The translations under genes and the position numbers were made by a program. A stretch of DNA of 64,000 bases from QZKY01 sp963666295. Lineage in GTDB: Bacteria; Pseudomonadota; Gammaproteobacteria; Burkholderiales; Burkholderiaceae_D. Below the pieces are notes generated by a model. That model was not told where the DNA came from and ran no database searches. It worked only from the letters and a program-made list of their open reading frames with translations. Position 1 is the first letter of the stretch. Every line of letters begins with the position of its first letter. Positions 1-8,441 of the stretch are shown piece after piece. The stretch lies in contig OY762707.1 in NCBI GenBank assembly GCA_963666295.1, positions 1,674,001-1,738,000 of the forward strand, read 5' to 3'.

Positions 1-141
1 CTCGCGTTGTTGCCCCTCATCTTGCTGCATGCGCTGGAAGCGCACCCAGATGTCGGCCTGAATGTATTCCATCATGTGTCCGACGTGGAATGGGCCATTG
101 GCGTATGGCAGTGCGGTAGTGACAAACAGCTTGCGAGACAT
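1..141 (-). CDS. metG: Methionyl-tRNA synthetase, N-terminal fragment (runs off window)
   Basis: Charges tRNA-Met with methionine in the cytoplasm. Only the first 47 codons lie in the window, read leftward from an ATG whose complement is at 139-141. The visible residues carry the class I signature: LPYANGPFHVGH, with the HIGH-type motif as HVGH at residues 19-22, followed by the MEYIQADIWVRFQRM segment typical of MetG. It is divergent from apbC, a common Burkholderiales arrangement. The rest of the protein is outside the window, so integrity cannot be judged. Confidence 0.93.
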   Translation of the reverse strand, partial: MSRKLFVTTALPYANGPFHVGHMMEYIQADIWVRFQRMQQDEGQQRE

Positions 142-269
142 ATTTTTAAGGTTGCCTTCGTGAAAAAGATGGCACATTTTACCAGTGGATAGGCTTCTGG
201 CGAACAGGGTCTTGATGCGTACTGATGGTATTTCGGCTAGACTTGGCTTCTTGTACACGGAGAATAACA

Positions 270-1358
270 ATGCGCATTACCGTAGAAGCAGTTAATCAGG
301 CACTGATTGAGATTGTGGATCCTAATACGAACAAGGGTCTGGTTTCTTCCAACTTGGTCAAGGATATACAGATTAGTGGTTCGCGCGTGTCGCTGGTGAT
401 TGAACTCGGCTATCCGGCGCAGTCACAGTTTGCCGACATGCAGCGCAGGGTGGAAGAGGCACTGCGTACCATTGAGGGCATTGAGCAAATTGATGTTGCG
501 GTGCGCTCTAATATTGTGGCGCGTACTGTGCAGGGGGGCGTCAAGCGGCTGCCCAATATCAAGAACATCATTGCGGTTGCTTCCGGCAAAGGGGGCGTCG
601 GGAAATCGACAACGGCGGTCAATCTTGCTTTGGCATTGTCAGCGGAGGGCGCGAATGTTGGTTTGCTGGATGCGGATATTTATGGACCTTCGCAGCCGAT
701 GATGATGGGGGTTTCCGGTAAGCCGACATCAAAAGATGGCAAGACGATGGAGCCTTTGGAAAATCATGGCATTCAGGTATCGTCGATTGGCTTCATGATC
801 GATGTTGATGAACCGATGGTCTGGCGTGGCCCACTGGTATCTCAGGCATTGCAGCAGTTGCTGGAGCAGACCAACTGGCGCAACCTGGATTATCTGGTGG
901 TCGACATGCCACCAGGAACAGGCGATATTCAGCTTACCCTGTCGCAGCGTGTGCCGGTGACGGGTGCGGTGATCGTGACGACGCCACAGGACATCGCATT
1001 GCTGGATGCGCGCAAGGGGCTCAAGATGTTCGAGAAAGTGAGTATTCCCATTTTGGGTGTCATTGAGAACATGAGCATGCATATTTGTTCGCAGTGCCAT
1101 CACGCCGAGCCAATTTTTGGAACGGGTGGTGGCGAGAAAATGTGTGCGGAATACGACGTGGATTTTCTGGGGGCGCTGCCCTTGGCTTTGTCGATTCGGG
1201 AGCAGACAGATTCAGGCACACCAACGGTTGTAGCTGATCCGGACGGTGCGGAAGCGCAAATTTACAAGCAGATCGCGCGGCGTGTTGCGGCAAAGATTGC
1301 GGAGAAAGCGCTGGATATGAGCGATCGTTTTCCGACGATTACCGTTCAAAACAGTTGA
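270..1358 (+). CDS. apbC: Iron-sulfur cluster carrier ATPase ApbC/Mrp
   Basis: Mrp/ApbC/NBP35-type P-loop ATPase that carries and transfers Fe-S clusters in the cytoplasm. The 362-residue product has an N-terminal DUF59/MIP18-like domain (about 1-85), a deviant Walker A GKGGVGKS at 106-113, and a CxxC pair at Cys273 and Cys276 where a cluster would bridge a dimer. The reading frame stays open upstream to 225, but the ATG at 270 has a GGAG 7-8 bases before it and gives the usual family length. It is divergent from metG and convergent with the regulator that follows. Confidence 0.95.
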   Translation: MRITVEAVNQALIEIVDPNTNKGLVSSNLVKDIQISGSRVSLVIELGYPAQSQFADMQRRVEEALRTIEGIEQIDVAVRSNIVARTVQGGVKRLPNIKNIIAVASGKGGVGKSTTAVNLALALSAEGANVGLLDADIYGPSQPMMMGVSGKPTSKDGKTMEPLENHGIQVSSIGFMIDVDEPMVWRGPLVSQALQQLLEQTNWRNLDYLVVDMPPGTGDIQLTLSQRVPVTGAVIVTTPQDIALLDARKGLKMFEKVSIPILGVIENMSMHICSQCHHAEPIFGTGGGEKMCAEYDVDFLGALPLALSIREQTDSGTPTVVADPDGAEAQIYKQIARRVAAKIAEKALDMSDRFPTITVQNS

Positions 1359-1394
1359 CGGGCGACTTTTGCGAGTTGGTTTAAGGCGATTTGA

Positions 1395-2471
1395 CTAGCC
1401 TTCTTTTTGGAAAGCTTCTTCAATAGTTAGTATTCGCCCGGTATCGGTGGCATCGTAGCCGATCAGATCATTGATCTGGGTTTTGAAGTCCTCGCTTTGC
1501 AAAATGGTGAGGATGTTGTTTAAAGGCGCTTTCTTTATGGCTTCTTTGTTCGCAGCAAAGAAATAGCACTCCCGAATGAGCGGTACAAAATTCAGGTCAA
1601 AGCGCTGTGCGGCCGTTTCAATGCCAAAGCCGACATCAGCCATTTCGCTGGCGATGTAGGCGGCGATGGCGGAGTGCGTGAACTCTTCAGTTTCGAAGCC
1701 GTGGATCGAAGAGGGTGCAATGTTGGCTTTTTCCAACAACATTTCCAGCAACTCGCGTGTGCCGGAGCCTTTTTGTCTGTTGACGAAGCGCACATCCGGT
1801 TTGGCAAGGTCAGCCAGATTTTTTATGTTTTTTGGGTTGTCCTTGGCAGTGAAAAGACCCTGATTCAATACGGCTAGATGAATTATGCAGTGCCGTTTGG
1901 GGTCAAGTAGGCGTAAGTACTCCTTTGTTGCACCAAATTCAAAATCACCAATCGGTATGTGAAATCCAGCGAGATCGCATTCGCCTCTTGTCAGTGCCGC
2001 AACAGCGCCGCTGCTGTTCAGGTAGCGCAGTTCAATCGGCAGTTCTTCAGAATTAATGCGTTCGAGCAGGGCTTCCACGGCAAATCCGTGGCGCGCAATC
2101 AAGCGAATCGTGTTTTGCTTGAGAGAGAGGCTTTTCTCCAGTTCGTTTTTGAGTTCGGAAGCCAGGCTTTCCAGTGTTGGCGACAGTCGCGCGGCAATGC
2201 GCCGGTCTGCCCAGAGCAGTGTGGCTGCCAAGTGCGTCAGGCGCGTTCCACGCCCTCGTTTTTTCTCTAACAGCGCGCCGCCGAAGACTTTTTCCGCCTC
2301 GCGCAACAGGCCCCATGCGTGGCGATAAGACAGGTTTACCGCTTTTGCAGCCTGCAAAATGGCGCCATCTGTCTGGATGGAAGAGAGCAGTCGCAGCAGC
2401 AGGGCAACGTCGATGGCCGTGTTTTTGCCATAGGCAATTCGCCAGTGCGGTTCGATGGAAACTTTATACAT
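1395..2471 (-). CDS. ModE/LysR-type HTH regulator with periplasmic-binding-like effector domain
   Basis: 358-residue transcriptional regulator. Residues 1 to about 105 form a ModE/LysR-like winged helix (ALLLRLLSSIQTDGAILQAA, then LSYRHAWGLL). Residues about 130-350 resemble the PBP-like substrate-binding domain (PF12727 type) found in molybdate- or tungstate-related regulators. There is no TOBE domain. The ATG at 2471 is chosen over a frame opening at 2507 because homologous proteins begin just before the HTH. It is transcribed away from the OFA transporter and fdhD, so it may control them; that is inference from context. Effector unknown. Confidence 0.85.
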   Translation of the reverse strand: MYKVSIEPHWRIAYGKNTAIDVALLLRLLSSIQTDGAILQAAKAVNLSYRHAWGLLREAEKVFGGALLEKKRGRGTRLTHLAATLLWADRRIAARLSPTLESLASELKNELEKSLSLKQNTIRLIARHGFAVEALLERINSEELPIELRYLNSSGAVAALTRGECDLAGFHIPIGDFEFGATKEYLRLLDPKRHCIIHLAVLNQGLFTAKDNPKNIKNLADLAKPDVRFVNRQKGSGTRELLEMLLEKANIAPSSIHGFETEEFTHSAIAAYIASEMADVGFGIETAAQRFDLNFVPLIRECYFFAANKEAIKKAPLNNILTILQSEDFKTQINDLIGYDATDTGRILTIEEAFQKEG

Positions 2472-2487
2472 GCTGCATTTTACACAT

Positions 2488-2503
2488 ATAAACACTCGTT
2501 TAT
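2488..2503. promoter_or_regulatory. Inverted repeat upstream of the ModE-like regulator (candidate operator)
   Basis: Perfect palindrome ATAAAC-ACTC-GTTTAT, 16 bases upstream of the regulator start and within the 190-bp divergent spacer shared with the OFA transporter. A CGTTTAT (2497-2503) and a CTATAGCG (2516-2523) loosely resemble ModE half-sites, but the match is weak. Role as an autoregulatory operator is inference. Confidence 0.35.
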
Positions 2504-2661
2504 GCAAAAAATATCCTATAGCGGGTGGTGGAATACGGTGCTAACATTCTTTGCTGAAAAGTTTCTGGTATGTGCGTGAAGGCGTAAAGCGTGGAGTTGA
2601 AAGCACACCTTTGAGGCTTTCCGTTTTTTTATTTCTATCTAGGTTCTAGGAGAGTATTGAT

Positions 2662-4323
2662 ATGTTTAAGTTCCTCAACAAGGAATACACTGTTGCAGGA
2701 GAAGGGTTTAACCGCTGGCTTGTTCCTGCATCCGCGTTGATGATTCATCTCTGCGTAGGTATGGGCTACGGTATGTCCGTATTCTGGCTACCAATGTCCC
2801 GTATTGTTGGCGTTTCTCAAGGTACCGGTGGCGCCTTGACTTGTCCGCCTGACATGAGCATTTTTTCGCAACTCTTTACCACCGGTTGTGACTGGAAAGT
2901 CATGATGTGTAGTGTCATTTTCGGCATCATGTTCTTCATGCTGGGTCTGACCACTGCTGCTTTCGGCAACTGGCTCGAGCACGTTGGCCCACGCAAGTGT
3001 GGTGTTGCTGGTATGGTTTGCTTCTGTACCTTCTTCTTTATGGCTGCGATCGGCATGGCGACTCACCAATTGTGGATCGCATATATCGGTGCTGTGATTG
3101 GTGGCATGGGCCTCGGTCTGGGCTACATTACCCCGGTTTCAACGCTGATTAAATGGTTCCCGGATCGTGTTGGTATGTCGACAGGTCTGGCAGTTGGCGG
3201 CTTTGGTGGTGGCGCAATGTGCGGCGCACCAATGGCAGCATGGCTGATGAACTTCTACTCCACCCCGACTTCTACTGGTTTGTGGCAGACGTTTGCAACC
3301 ATGGGTGTAATATATTGCTTCTTCTTCCTGATGGGTTCGTTCACCATTCGTGTTTCCCCAACTGGTTACGTGCCCAAGGGTTTCGTGCCTAAAAATACGG
3401 GCAACATGGTTGACGATGGTCACGGCGGTCTGATTGCAGCGAGTGCCTTCAACGTTGAAACCAACGTTGCAATGAAAACCCCGCAGTTCTGGCTTTGCTG
3501 GGGCATGTTGTTCCTGAACGTTTCTGCCGGTATTGGCGTTATCTCCATGGCGTCACCACTGCTGCAAGAGGTGTTCGCAGGTAACCTGATCGGTCTGCCT
3601 GGCGTTCCATTTGATGCCTTGACTGCAGCGCAAAAAGGTCAGGTTGCGACGATTGGCGCTGGTTTTGCTGGCTTGCTCTCTCTGTTCAACATTGGTGGAC
3701 GTCTGTTCTGGGCAACTGCGTCTGACATCATCGGTCGTAAGAACACTTATTATGTCTTCTTCGTTGTTGGTGCGATTCTCTACGGTTCCATCCCGACTTT
3801 GGCATCTTCGCTGAATCTGGTTCTGTTCCTGTGCGCAGTCTGTGTCTGTCTCTCTTTCTACGGCGGTGGCTTTGCAACGATTCCTGCCTATCTGGCTGAC
3901 TTGTTCGGTACCCAGTTCGTGGGCGCTATTCATGGCCGCTTGCTGACAGCATGGTCTGCTGCCGGTTTGCTGAGCCCGCTGCTGATTAGTGGCATGCGTA
4001 ACTACCAGTTGAACAACGGCGTGGCAAAAGCACAAGCTTATAGCACGACGCTGTATTGCATGGTTGGTGTTCTGATTGCTGGTTTGGTTTGTGCCGTCGT
4101 GCTTCGCCCTGTTGCTAGCAAGTTCTACATGAGTGACGAGGACGTGGCTGCGAACCAAGCGGCTCTGGACGCAAAAGTTCATGCCGCTCAAGCATCTGGC
4201 GAGTTCAAAGCTGCCAAGCCAACTTCAGGCGCCATGCTGGCGTTCTGCTGGGTCCTGGTTCTGGTTCCGCTGGCCTATGGTGTTTATAATACGGTACTGC
4301 GTACGATTCAAATGTTCGCGTAA
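2662..4323 (+). CDS. OFA-family MFS transporter (oxalate/formate antiporter type)
   Basis: 553-residue inner-membrane transporter of the major facilitator superfamily, OFA (oxalate:formate antiporter) family. At least twelve hydrophobic segments are evident, starting at about residue 18. Recognisable features are the GGMGLGLGYITPVSTLIKWF loop/helix and the LLSLFNIGGRLFWATASDIIGRK motif, which carries the second-half MFS signature. It is longer than OxlT (about 418), with extra loops after helix 1 and a hydrophilic stretch before the last helix. An AGGAG lies 9 bases before the ATG. Codon choice is noticeably uniform, suggesting high expression. The neighbouring fdhD and ModE-like regulator favour formate/oxalate transport, but the substrate is not proven. 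Confidence 0.88.
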   Translation: MFKFLNKEYTVAGEGFNRWLVPASALMIHLCVGMGYGMSVFWLPMSRIVGVSQGTGGALTCPPDMSIFSQLFTTGCDWKVMMCSVIFGIMFFMLGLTTAAFGNWLEHVGPRKCGVAGMVCFCTFFFMAAIGMATHQLWIAYIGAVIGGMGLGLGYITPVSTLIKWFPDRVGMSTGLAVGGFGGGAMCGAPMAAWLMNFYSTPTSTGLWQTFATMGVIYCFFFLMGSFTIRVSPTGYVPKGFVPKNTGNMVDDGHGGLIAASAFNVETNVAMKTPQFWLCWGMLFLNVSAGIGVISMASPLLQEVFAGNLIGLPGVPFDALTAAQKGQVATIGAGFAGLLSLFNIGGRLFWATASDIIGRKNTYYVFFVVGAILYGSIPTLASSLNLVLFLCAVCVCLSFYGGGFATIPAYLADLFGTQFVGAIHGRLLTAWSAAGLLSPLLISGMRNYQLNNGVAKAQAYSTTLYCMVGVLIAGLVCAVVLRPVASKFYMSDEDVAANQAALDAKVHAAQASGEFKAAKPTSGAMLAFCWVLVLVPLAYGVYNTVLRTIQMFA

Positions 4324-4354
4324 TATCTGGAAAAAACCGGCTCCTGGCTGGTGA

Positions 4355-4398
4355 CAAAAAACCGCGCACAGGTATATAACCTGTGCGCGGTTTTTTTA
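4355..4398 (+). terminator. Rho-independent terminator after the OFA transporter
   Basis: Long perfect stem ACCGCGCACAGGT / ACCTGTGCGCGGT with a short AT-rich loop. It is flanked by an A-run before and seven Ts after, so it can act on either strand. It separates the transporter from fdhD. Confidence 0.92.
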
Positions 4399-4526
4399 TT
4401 TGCAAATGAGCGGCGCTCCTGAGCAGTAAATGAAATGCATAATTCGCACATGGCCCGCTGTGTTGCTCTTTTTTACATGTGGGGTTGTCTGTAAGAGGAT
4501 GTGGCGTATATCAAGCAAGGATGAGT

Positions 4527-5345
4527 ATGATGTTTAAACCTGAAGTTTCCTGCGCGACGGTCAATCTTGTTACCGAGGTTGAGGTTGTTGATGAACATGG
4601 GCGCCTCAAGCTTATACACATTCCGGCAGAGCGTCCGCTGACGCTGTATCTGGATCGACGCGAACTGGTGACGCTGATGACGATGGGCGGGTGGCCCGAA
4701 GCCTTGGCGATAGGTTATTTGCGCAATCAGCGCTTTATTCAATCACTGGATGAAATCGCTTCTGTTCAGGTGGACTGGGATGTCGAGTCGGTAGCAGTCG
4801 TGACACGGGGTGGTGCGGGGGATATTGAGAGGCGTACGGCGCAGAGAATCGTTACAACCGGGTGTGGTCAGGGGACTGTTTTTGGCAGCTTGATGAATGC
4901 GGTTGACGCGATTACGTTGCCAAAAGAGGTGTGCATTACCCAGCAAGTGATTTATGACATCGTTGATGCTGTTCGGGGGCAGTCGTCCATCTACAAGCAG
5001 GCTGGCTCGGTTCATGCCTGTGCCTTGTTCTCATCGCAAGGAGAGCTGATTTATTTTGTCGAAGACATTGGCCGGCATAATGCGGTTGACGCCATAGCCG
5101 GCATGATGTGGATGGACGGCCAAGCAGGTCACGACAAGGTTTTCTATACAACGGGTCGCCTGACTTCTGAAATGGTGATCAAGGGGGCGCAGATGGGGAT
5201 TCCCTTCCTGCTGTCGCGCTCTGGCACAACGCAAATGGGCCATGCCATTGCAAATCGCGTAGGCATGACCCTGTTAGGTCGGTGCAGCGGCCGCCATTAT
5301 CTGGCCTATAGTGGCAGCGAGCGTCTCGTGCATGATGCTGCTTGA
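4527..5345 (+). CDS. fdhD: Formate dehydrogenase accessory sulfurtransferase FdhD
   Basis: Transfers sulfur from IscS to the molybdenum cofactor to activate formate dehydrogenase in the cytoplasm. FdhD hallmarks are YFVEDIGRHNAVDAIAG, FYTTGRLTSEMVIKGAQMG and FLLSRSGTT. The usual CxxC loop is reduced to a single cysteine, Cys113 in TTGCGQGTVFG. Start codons at 4521, 4527 and 4530 are all possible. AAGGA at 4517-4521 is best placed for 4527 or 4530; the frame also opens at 4479. No formate dehydrogenase genes are in the window, so its client lies elsewhere. Confidence 0.9.
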   Translation: MMFKPEVSCATVNLVTEVEVVDEHGRLKLIHIPAERPLTLYLDRRELVTLMTMGGWPEALAIGYLRNQRFIQSLDEIASVQVDWDVESVAVVTRGGAGDIERRTAQRIVTTGCGQGTVFGSLMNAVDAITLPKEVCITQQVIYDIVDAVRGQSSIYKQAGSVHACALFSSQGELIYFVEDIGRHNAVDAIAGMMWMDGQAGHDKVFYTTGRLTSEMVIKGAQMGIPFLLSRSGTTQMGHAIANRVGMTLLGRCSGRHYLAYSGSERLVHDAA

Positions 5346-5346
5346 C

Positions 5347-5366
5347 GAGGCAGAAAGTTCTGCCTC
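5347..5366. terminator. Hairpin between convergent fdhD and the OmpA-like lipoprotein gene
   Basis: Perfect 9-bp stem GAGGCAGAA-AG-TTCTGCCTC lying directly after the fdhD stop and just before the convergent lipoprotein stop. There is no T-run on either strand, so termination would be weak or factor-assisted. Confidence 0.5.
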
Positions 5367-5372
5367 ATCAAG

Positions 5373-5822
5373 CTAGTCTCTGCACGGTTTGCAGGAGTTG
5401 TAGAAAATAACAACAGCGCGCCGGTTCTTGGCATGCTCAGCCTGAGTCTTCGCATTTGCTACGGCGAGCTTCGTAAAGCCGTAGCCTTTAGTTGCGATGC
5501 GATCGGCTTTCACGCCGCCACGTGCGAGCGCTGCCTTGACCGTGTTTGCACGCCTGAGCGACAGCGCTTCGTTGTATTTGGCCGAACCATTCGCGTCCGT
5601 ATGCCCTTCGACAACGACCTTGCCCTTTGTTTTTCTCAAATAGGCAGCCAGCTTGGAGACCGTGGATTGCCCGGCCGTGTTCAGCGTCGTGGAATCGTTC
5701 TGGAACATGATGATGCCTGACGTACCGTTGAATTTGGAAGTGCCACCCAATCCCAGAGACGCACATCCGGCAAGAATGGCAAGGGAAAGGGCAACCAGAA
5801 AATAGCTAGTAATTCGTTTCAT
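5373..5822 (-). CDS. OmpA-family peptidoglycan-associated lipoprotein
   Basis: 149-residue lipoprotein. It has a signal peptide with lipobox LAILAGC, giving an acylated Cys at residue 19, then an OmpA/Pal-type peptidoglycan-binding domain (VVVEGHTDANGSAKYNEALS, later NRRAVVIFY). The ATG at 5822 is preceded by AAGGATC. The frame opens much further upstream, but that extension overlaps the gltX start and has no lipoprotein logic. It probably tethers the outer membrane to the cell wall. It is convergent with fdhD and divergent from gltX. Confidence 0.88.
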   Translation of the reverse strand: MKRITSYFLVALSLAILAGCASLGLGGTSKFNGTSGIIMFQNDSTTLNTAGQSTVSKLAAYLRKTKGKVVVEGHTDANGSAKYNEALSLRRANTVKAALARGGVKADRIATKGYGFTKLAVANAKTQAEHAKNRRAVVIFYNSCKPCRD

Positions 5823-6041
5823 GTCGGGATCCTTTTTTTTGAGGTTTTTTGGAAAGTTAACGGGCCACAGCCTATACGAAGGTACGCTACATGCGCGCAG
5901 ACGATGTTGATGACTATCAAATAACACATTCGTGAAGCGGTAATGATTGTGACTTGGTAGACTGGCATTTACGTTTAACTTGCCTATTGGGCGCGGTAAA
6001 ATACGCGCTTCATTCTTCAAATTATTTCTTGCATCCATATC

Positions 6042-7433
6042 ATGACGATACGTACTCGTTTTGCACCTAGCCCGACGGGCTTTCTTCACCTCGGCGGCGC
6101 ACGGACGGCGTTATATTCCTGGGCCTTTGCCCGGCACTTTGGCGGTCAATTTATTTTACGTATTGAAGATACCGATGTGGAACGTTCGACACCCGAGGCG
6201 GTGCAGGCGATTCTGGACGGTATGGCGTGGCTGGGGCTGGATTATGATGAAGGCCCGTTTTACCAGATGCAGCGCATGCCGCGTTATCGTGAAATGATTG
6301 ACAAGATGCTGGCAGACGGTTTGGCTTACTACTGTTATTCATCGCCGGAAGAACTGGAAACTATGCGTGCGCGTCAGCGGGAAGCGGGCGAGAAATGGCG
6401 CTACGATGGCACGTGGCGCCCGGAGTCGGGCAAGACGCTGCCTCCGGTTCCAGAAGGGCGAAGACCGGTAATACGTTTCAGGAACCCGCTCGAAGGAGAG
6501 GTAAGCTGGGACGATATGGTCAAGGGAACGATCACGATTTCCAACAAGGAACTGGATGATCTGATTATTGCACGCCCTGATGGTACGCCAACCTACAACT
6601 TTTGTGTGGTAGTCGATGACTGGGATATGAAAATCACGCACGTCATTCGCGGTGACGACCATGTCAATAATACGCCGCGTCAGATCAATATTTTCAGAGC
6701 GCTGGGTGCGGAAGTGCCCTTCTTTGCACATGTGCCCATGATTCTGGGCGCAGACGGCGAAAAACTGTCCAAGCGGCACGGCGCAGTCAGCGTGATGGAC
6801 TATCCGGAACAGGGCTATTTGCCGGAGGCGCTGTTGAATTATCTGGCGCGACTTGGTTGGAGTCATGGCGACGACGAGATTTTTTCGATGCAGCAATTCT
6901 GTGAATGGTTCGATACGGAAAGTTTGTCCAGGTCGGCAGCGCAATTCAATCCGGAAAAGATGGACTGGTTGAATAACCACTACATTCGTGAGGCAGATAA
7001 CGCGCGTCTGGAAGCGTTGGTGCGACCGCTTTTGGTCAGAAGGGGAGCCAATTTTGAAGGTGCCCCCAATTTGCAGGCAGTGCTTGGCCTGATGAAAGAT
7101 CGCGTCAACACACTGGTTGAACTGGCAGATGCAGCAATGCTGTTTTACCTCGAACCTAGGCCAGACGCAGCGCTTTTGGAAAAACACCTGACGGAAGAGG
7201 CGAAAGGGGCCCTAGGCACCTATGTTGACGCGTGCGAGTCGGTGGAGTGGCAGCGAGAGGTGCTTTCCGGCATGCTCAAAGAAGTGCTTAAGGAACACAA
7301 GTTGAAAATGCCGCAAGTTGCGATGCCAATGCGCCTGCTTTTGACGGGTCAATTGCAGACCCCTTCGATTGACGCCGTTGTACATTTATTAGGCCGAGAG
7401 ACGGTATTATCACGATTGCGCCAATATCTTTAG
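6042..7433 (+). CDS. gltX: Glutamyl-tRNA synthetase
   Basis: Class I synthetase that ligates glutamate to tRNA-Glu (463 aa, standard length). RFAPSPTGFLHLGG at residues 6-19 holds the HIGH-type motif, and KLSKR at 241-245 is the KMSKS-type loop. The middle region VIRGDDHVNNTPRQ is typical of bacterial GluRS. It sits directly upstream of a tRNA cluster that includes two copies of its own substrate, tRNA-Glu(TTC). Confidence 0.97.
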   Translation: MTIRTRFAPSPTGFLHLGGARTALYSWAFARHFGGQFILRIEDTDVERSTPEAVQAILDGMAWLGLDYDEGPFYQMQRMPRYREMIDKMLADGLAYYCYSSPEELETMRARQREAGEKWRYDGTWRPESGKTLPPVPEGRRPVIRFRNPLEGEVSWDDMVKGTITISNKELDDLIIARPDGTPTYNFCVVVDDWDMKITHVIRGDDHVNNTPRQINIFRALGAEVPFFAHVPMILGADGEKLSKRHGAVSVMDYPEQGYLPEALLNYLARLGWSHGDDEIFSMQQFCEWFDTESLSRSAAQFNPEKMDWLNNHYIREADNARLEALVRPLLVRRGANFEGAPNLQAVLGLMKDRVNTLVELADAAMLFYLEPRPDAALLEKHLTEEAKGALGTYVDACESVEWQREVLSGMLKEVLKEHKLKMPQVAMPMRLLLTGQLQTPSIDAVVHLLGRETVLSRLRQYL

Positions 7434-7442
7434 TTTTGCTGA

Positions 7443-7472
7443 TTTACAGTCGCCCAAAGTTCTTGCTATAAT
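7443..7472 (+). promoter_or_regulatory. Sigma70-type promoter for the tRNA cluster
   Basis: TTTACA (7443-7448) and a consensus TATAAT (7467-7472) are separated by 18 bases, with the -10 ending 15 bases before the first tRNA. This fits a strong stable-RNA promoter. Confidence 0.65.
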
Positions 7473-7487
7473 CCCACCTCTGTGTCT

Positions 7488-7563
7488 GGGGGTATAGCTC
7501 AGCTGGGAGAGCACTTGCATGGCATGCAAGGGGTCAGCGGTTCGATCCCGCTTACCTCCACCA
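7488..7563 (+). tRNA. tRNA-Ala(GGC)
   Basis: 76-nt cloverleaf with encoded CCA. The acceptor stem is GGGGGTA/TACCTCC with one G-U pair, and the anticodon stem is CTTGC/GCAAG around loop ATGGCAT, giving anticodon GGC. The T arm contains GTTCGATC. Confidence 0.96.
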
Positions 7564-7580
7564 TTACACGGGAAGAATTT

Positions 7581-7655
7581 GCTCCCATCGTCTAGTGGTT
7601 AGGACACCGCCCTTTCACGGCGGTAACAGGGGTTCGAATCCCCTTGGGAGTGCCA
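7581..7655 (+). tRNA. tRNA-Glu(TTC), copy 1
   Basis: 75-nt cloverleaf with encoded CCA. The anticodon stem is CCGCC/GGCGG around loop CTTTCAC, giving TTC. The acceptor is GCTCCCA/TGGGAGT, closing with a G-U pair. It is identical to the second copy at 7739. Confidence 0.97.
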
Positions 7656-7738
7656 GAATCGAGGTTGCCGAGCATTCGGCGGCATTGACAGGCAAAATGA
7701 GCAATGGCGTTGACGATGCGCCTTGCCATAAAAACGTA

Positions 7739-7813
7739 GCTCCCATCGTCTAGTGGTTAGGACACCGCCCTTTCACGGCGGTAACAGGGGTTCGAATCCC
7801 CTTGGGAGTGCCA
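7739..7813 (+). tRNA. tRNA-Glu(TTC), copy 2
   Basis: Identical over all 75 nt to the copy at 7581-7655, separated from it by 83 nt of unrelated spacer. Probably co-transcribed from the promoter before tRNA-Ala and ended by the terminator immediately downstream. Confidence 0.97.
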
Positions 7814-7818
7814 AAACG

Positions 7819-7854
7819 GGCCATTGAGCATATTGCTCAATGGCCTTTCTTTTT
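7819..7854 (+). terminator. Terminator of the tRNA cluster
   Basis: Perfect 12-bp stem GGCCATTGAGCA / TGCTCAATGGCC with a 3-nt loop, followed by TTTCTTTTT. Confidence 0.93.
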
Positions 7855-7866
7855 GGGGTAGTGAAC

Positions 7867-8331
7867 TCAGGTGCTTTCTTGCAGTGCAACAGGGCTCATG
7901 TCGCCACGAATATAGCTTTCAAGCTGTTCAATCATGAAGTTTTGTTGGGGCATGACATCCCTGACGAGGTCAGTTATTGAAACCAGGCCGACCAGTTTGC
8001 CATTGTCGAGCACCGGCAGGTGGCGCAATTTTTTGTCGTTCATCAGTTTCAGGCATTCGTTGGAGGAGTGCTCCGGCGTGATGGAAAAAACGTTTCTGGT
8101 CATCACGTCGCGTACGCACAAATCGCTTGCGGCATGCAGCCCTTGTCCAAGCTTGCGAGCGTAGTCACGCTCTGTGATGATGCCGACGATGTTTTCCTGA
8201 TCCAGCACGATCAGGCAACCGATGCTGTGCTTATACATTAAACGCATGGCATCCAGGACAGAAACATCGGGTGAGATGCTGTAGGTCGCTTGGGTCGGTT
8301 TGGATTTGAGGATTTTTTCCACCATTACCAT
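7867..8331 (-). CDS. CBS-domain pair protein
   Basis: 154-residue cytoplasmic protein made of two CBS motifs (about 12-65 and 78-135), e.g. SIGCLIVLDQENIVGIITER and LRHLPVLDNGKLVGLVSI. Such stand-alone CBS pairs bind adenine nucleotides and act as energy or redox sensors; the partner here is unknown. The ATG at 8331 is preceded by GGGAG with 7-nt spacing, so the open frame up to 8403 is not used. Convergent with the tRNA cluster. Confidence 0.87.
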   Translation of the reverse strand: MVMVEKILKSKPTQATYSISPDVSVLDAMRLMYKHSIGCLIVLDQENIVGIITERDYARKLGQGLHAASDLCVRDVMTRNVFSITPEHSSNECLKLMNDKKLRHLPVLDNGKLVGLVSITDLVRDVMPQQNFMIEQLESYIRGDMSPVALQEST

Positions 8332-8441
8332 GCTGTGGCTCCCAGACAAAAAGATAGATAATGGAAAGAGTGTACTTTTAGCTACATGTATGATGATTTG
8401 CACTTAATCAAAAGTAGGGTTGTTTCTGGCTGGAAATTTTG

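Noticed and set aside
2497..2523. Possible ModE box (CGTTTAT...CTATAGCG)
   Set aside because: Only a loose match to the ModE consensus in spacing and sequence; kept only as a remark on the nearby perfect repeat.
3553..4191. 212-codon open frame on the - strand inside the OFA transporter gene
   Set aside because: Antisense shadow of a highly biased coding sequence; no ribosome site and no recognisable product.
6339..7187. 282-codon open frame antisense to gltX
   Set aside because: Same reason; no start signal or protein family features.
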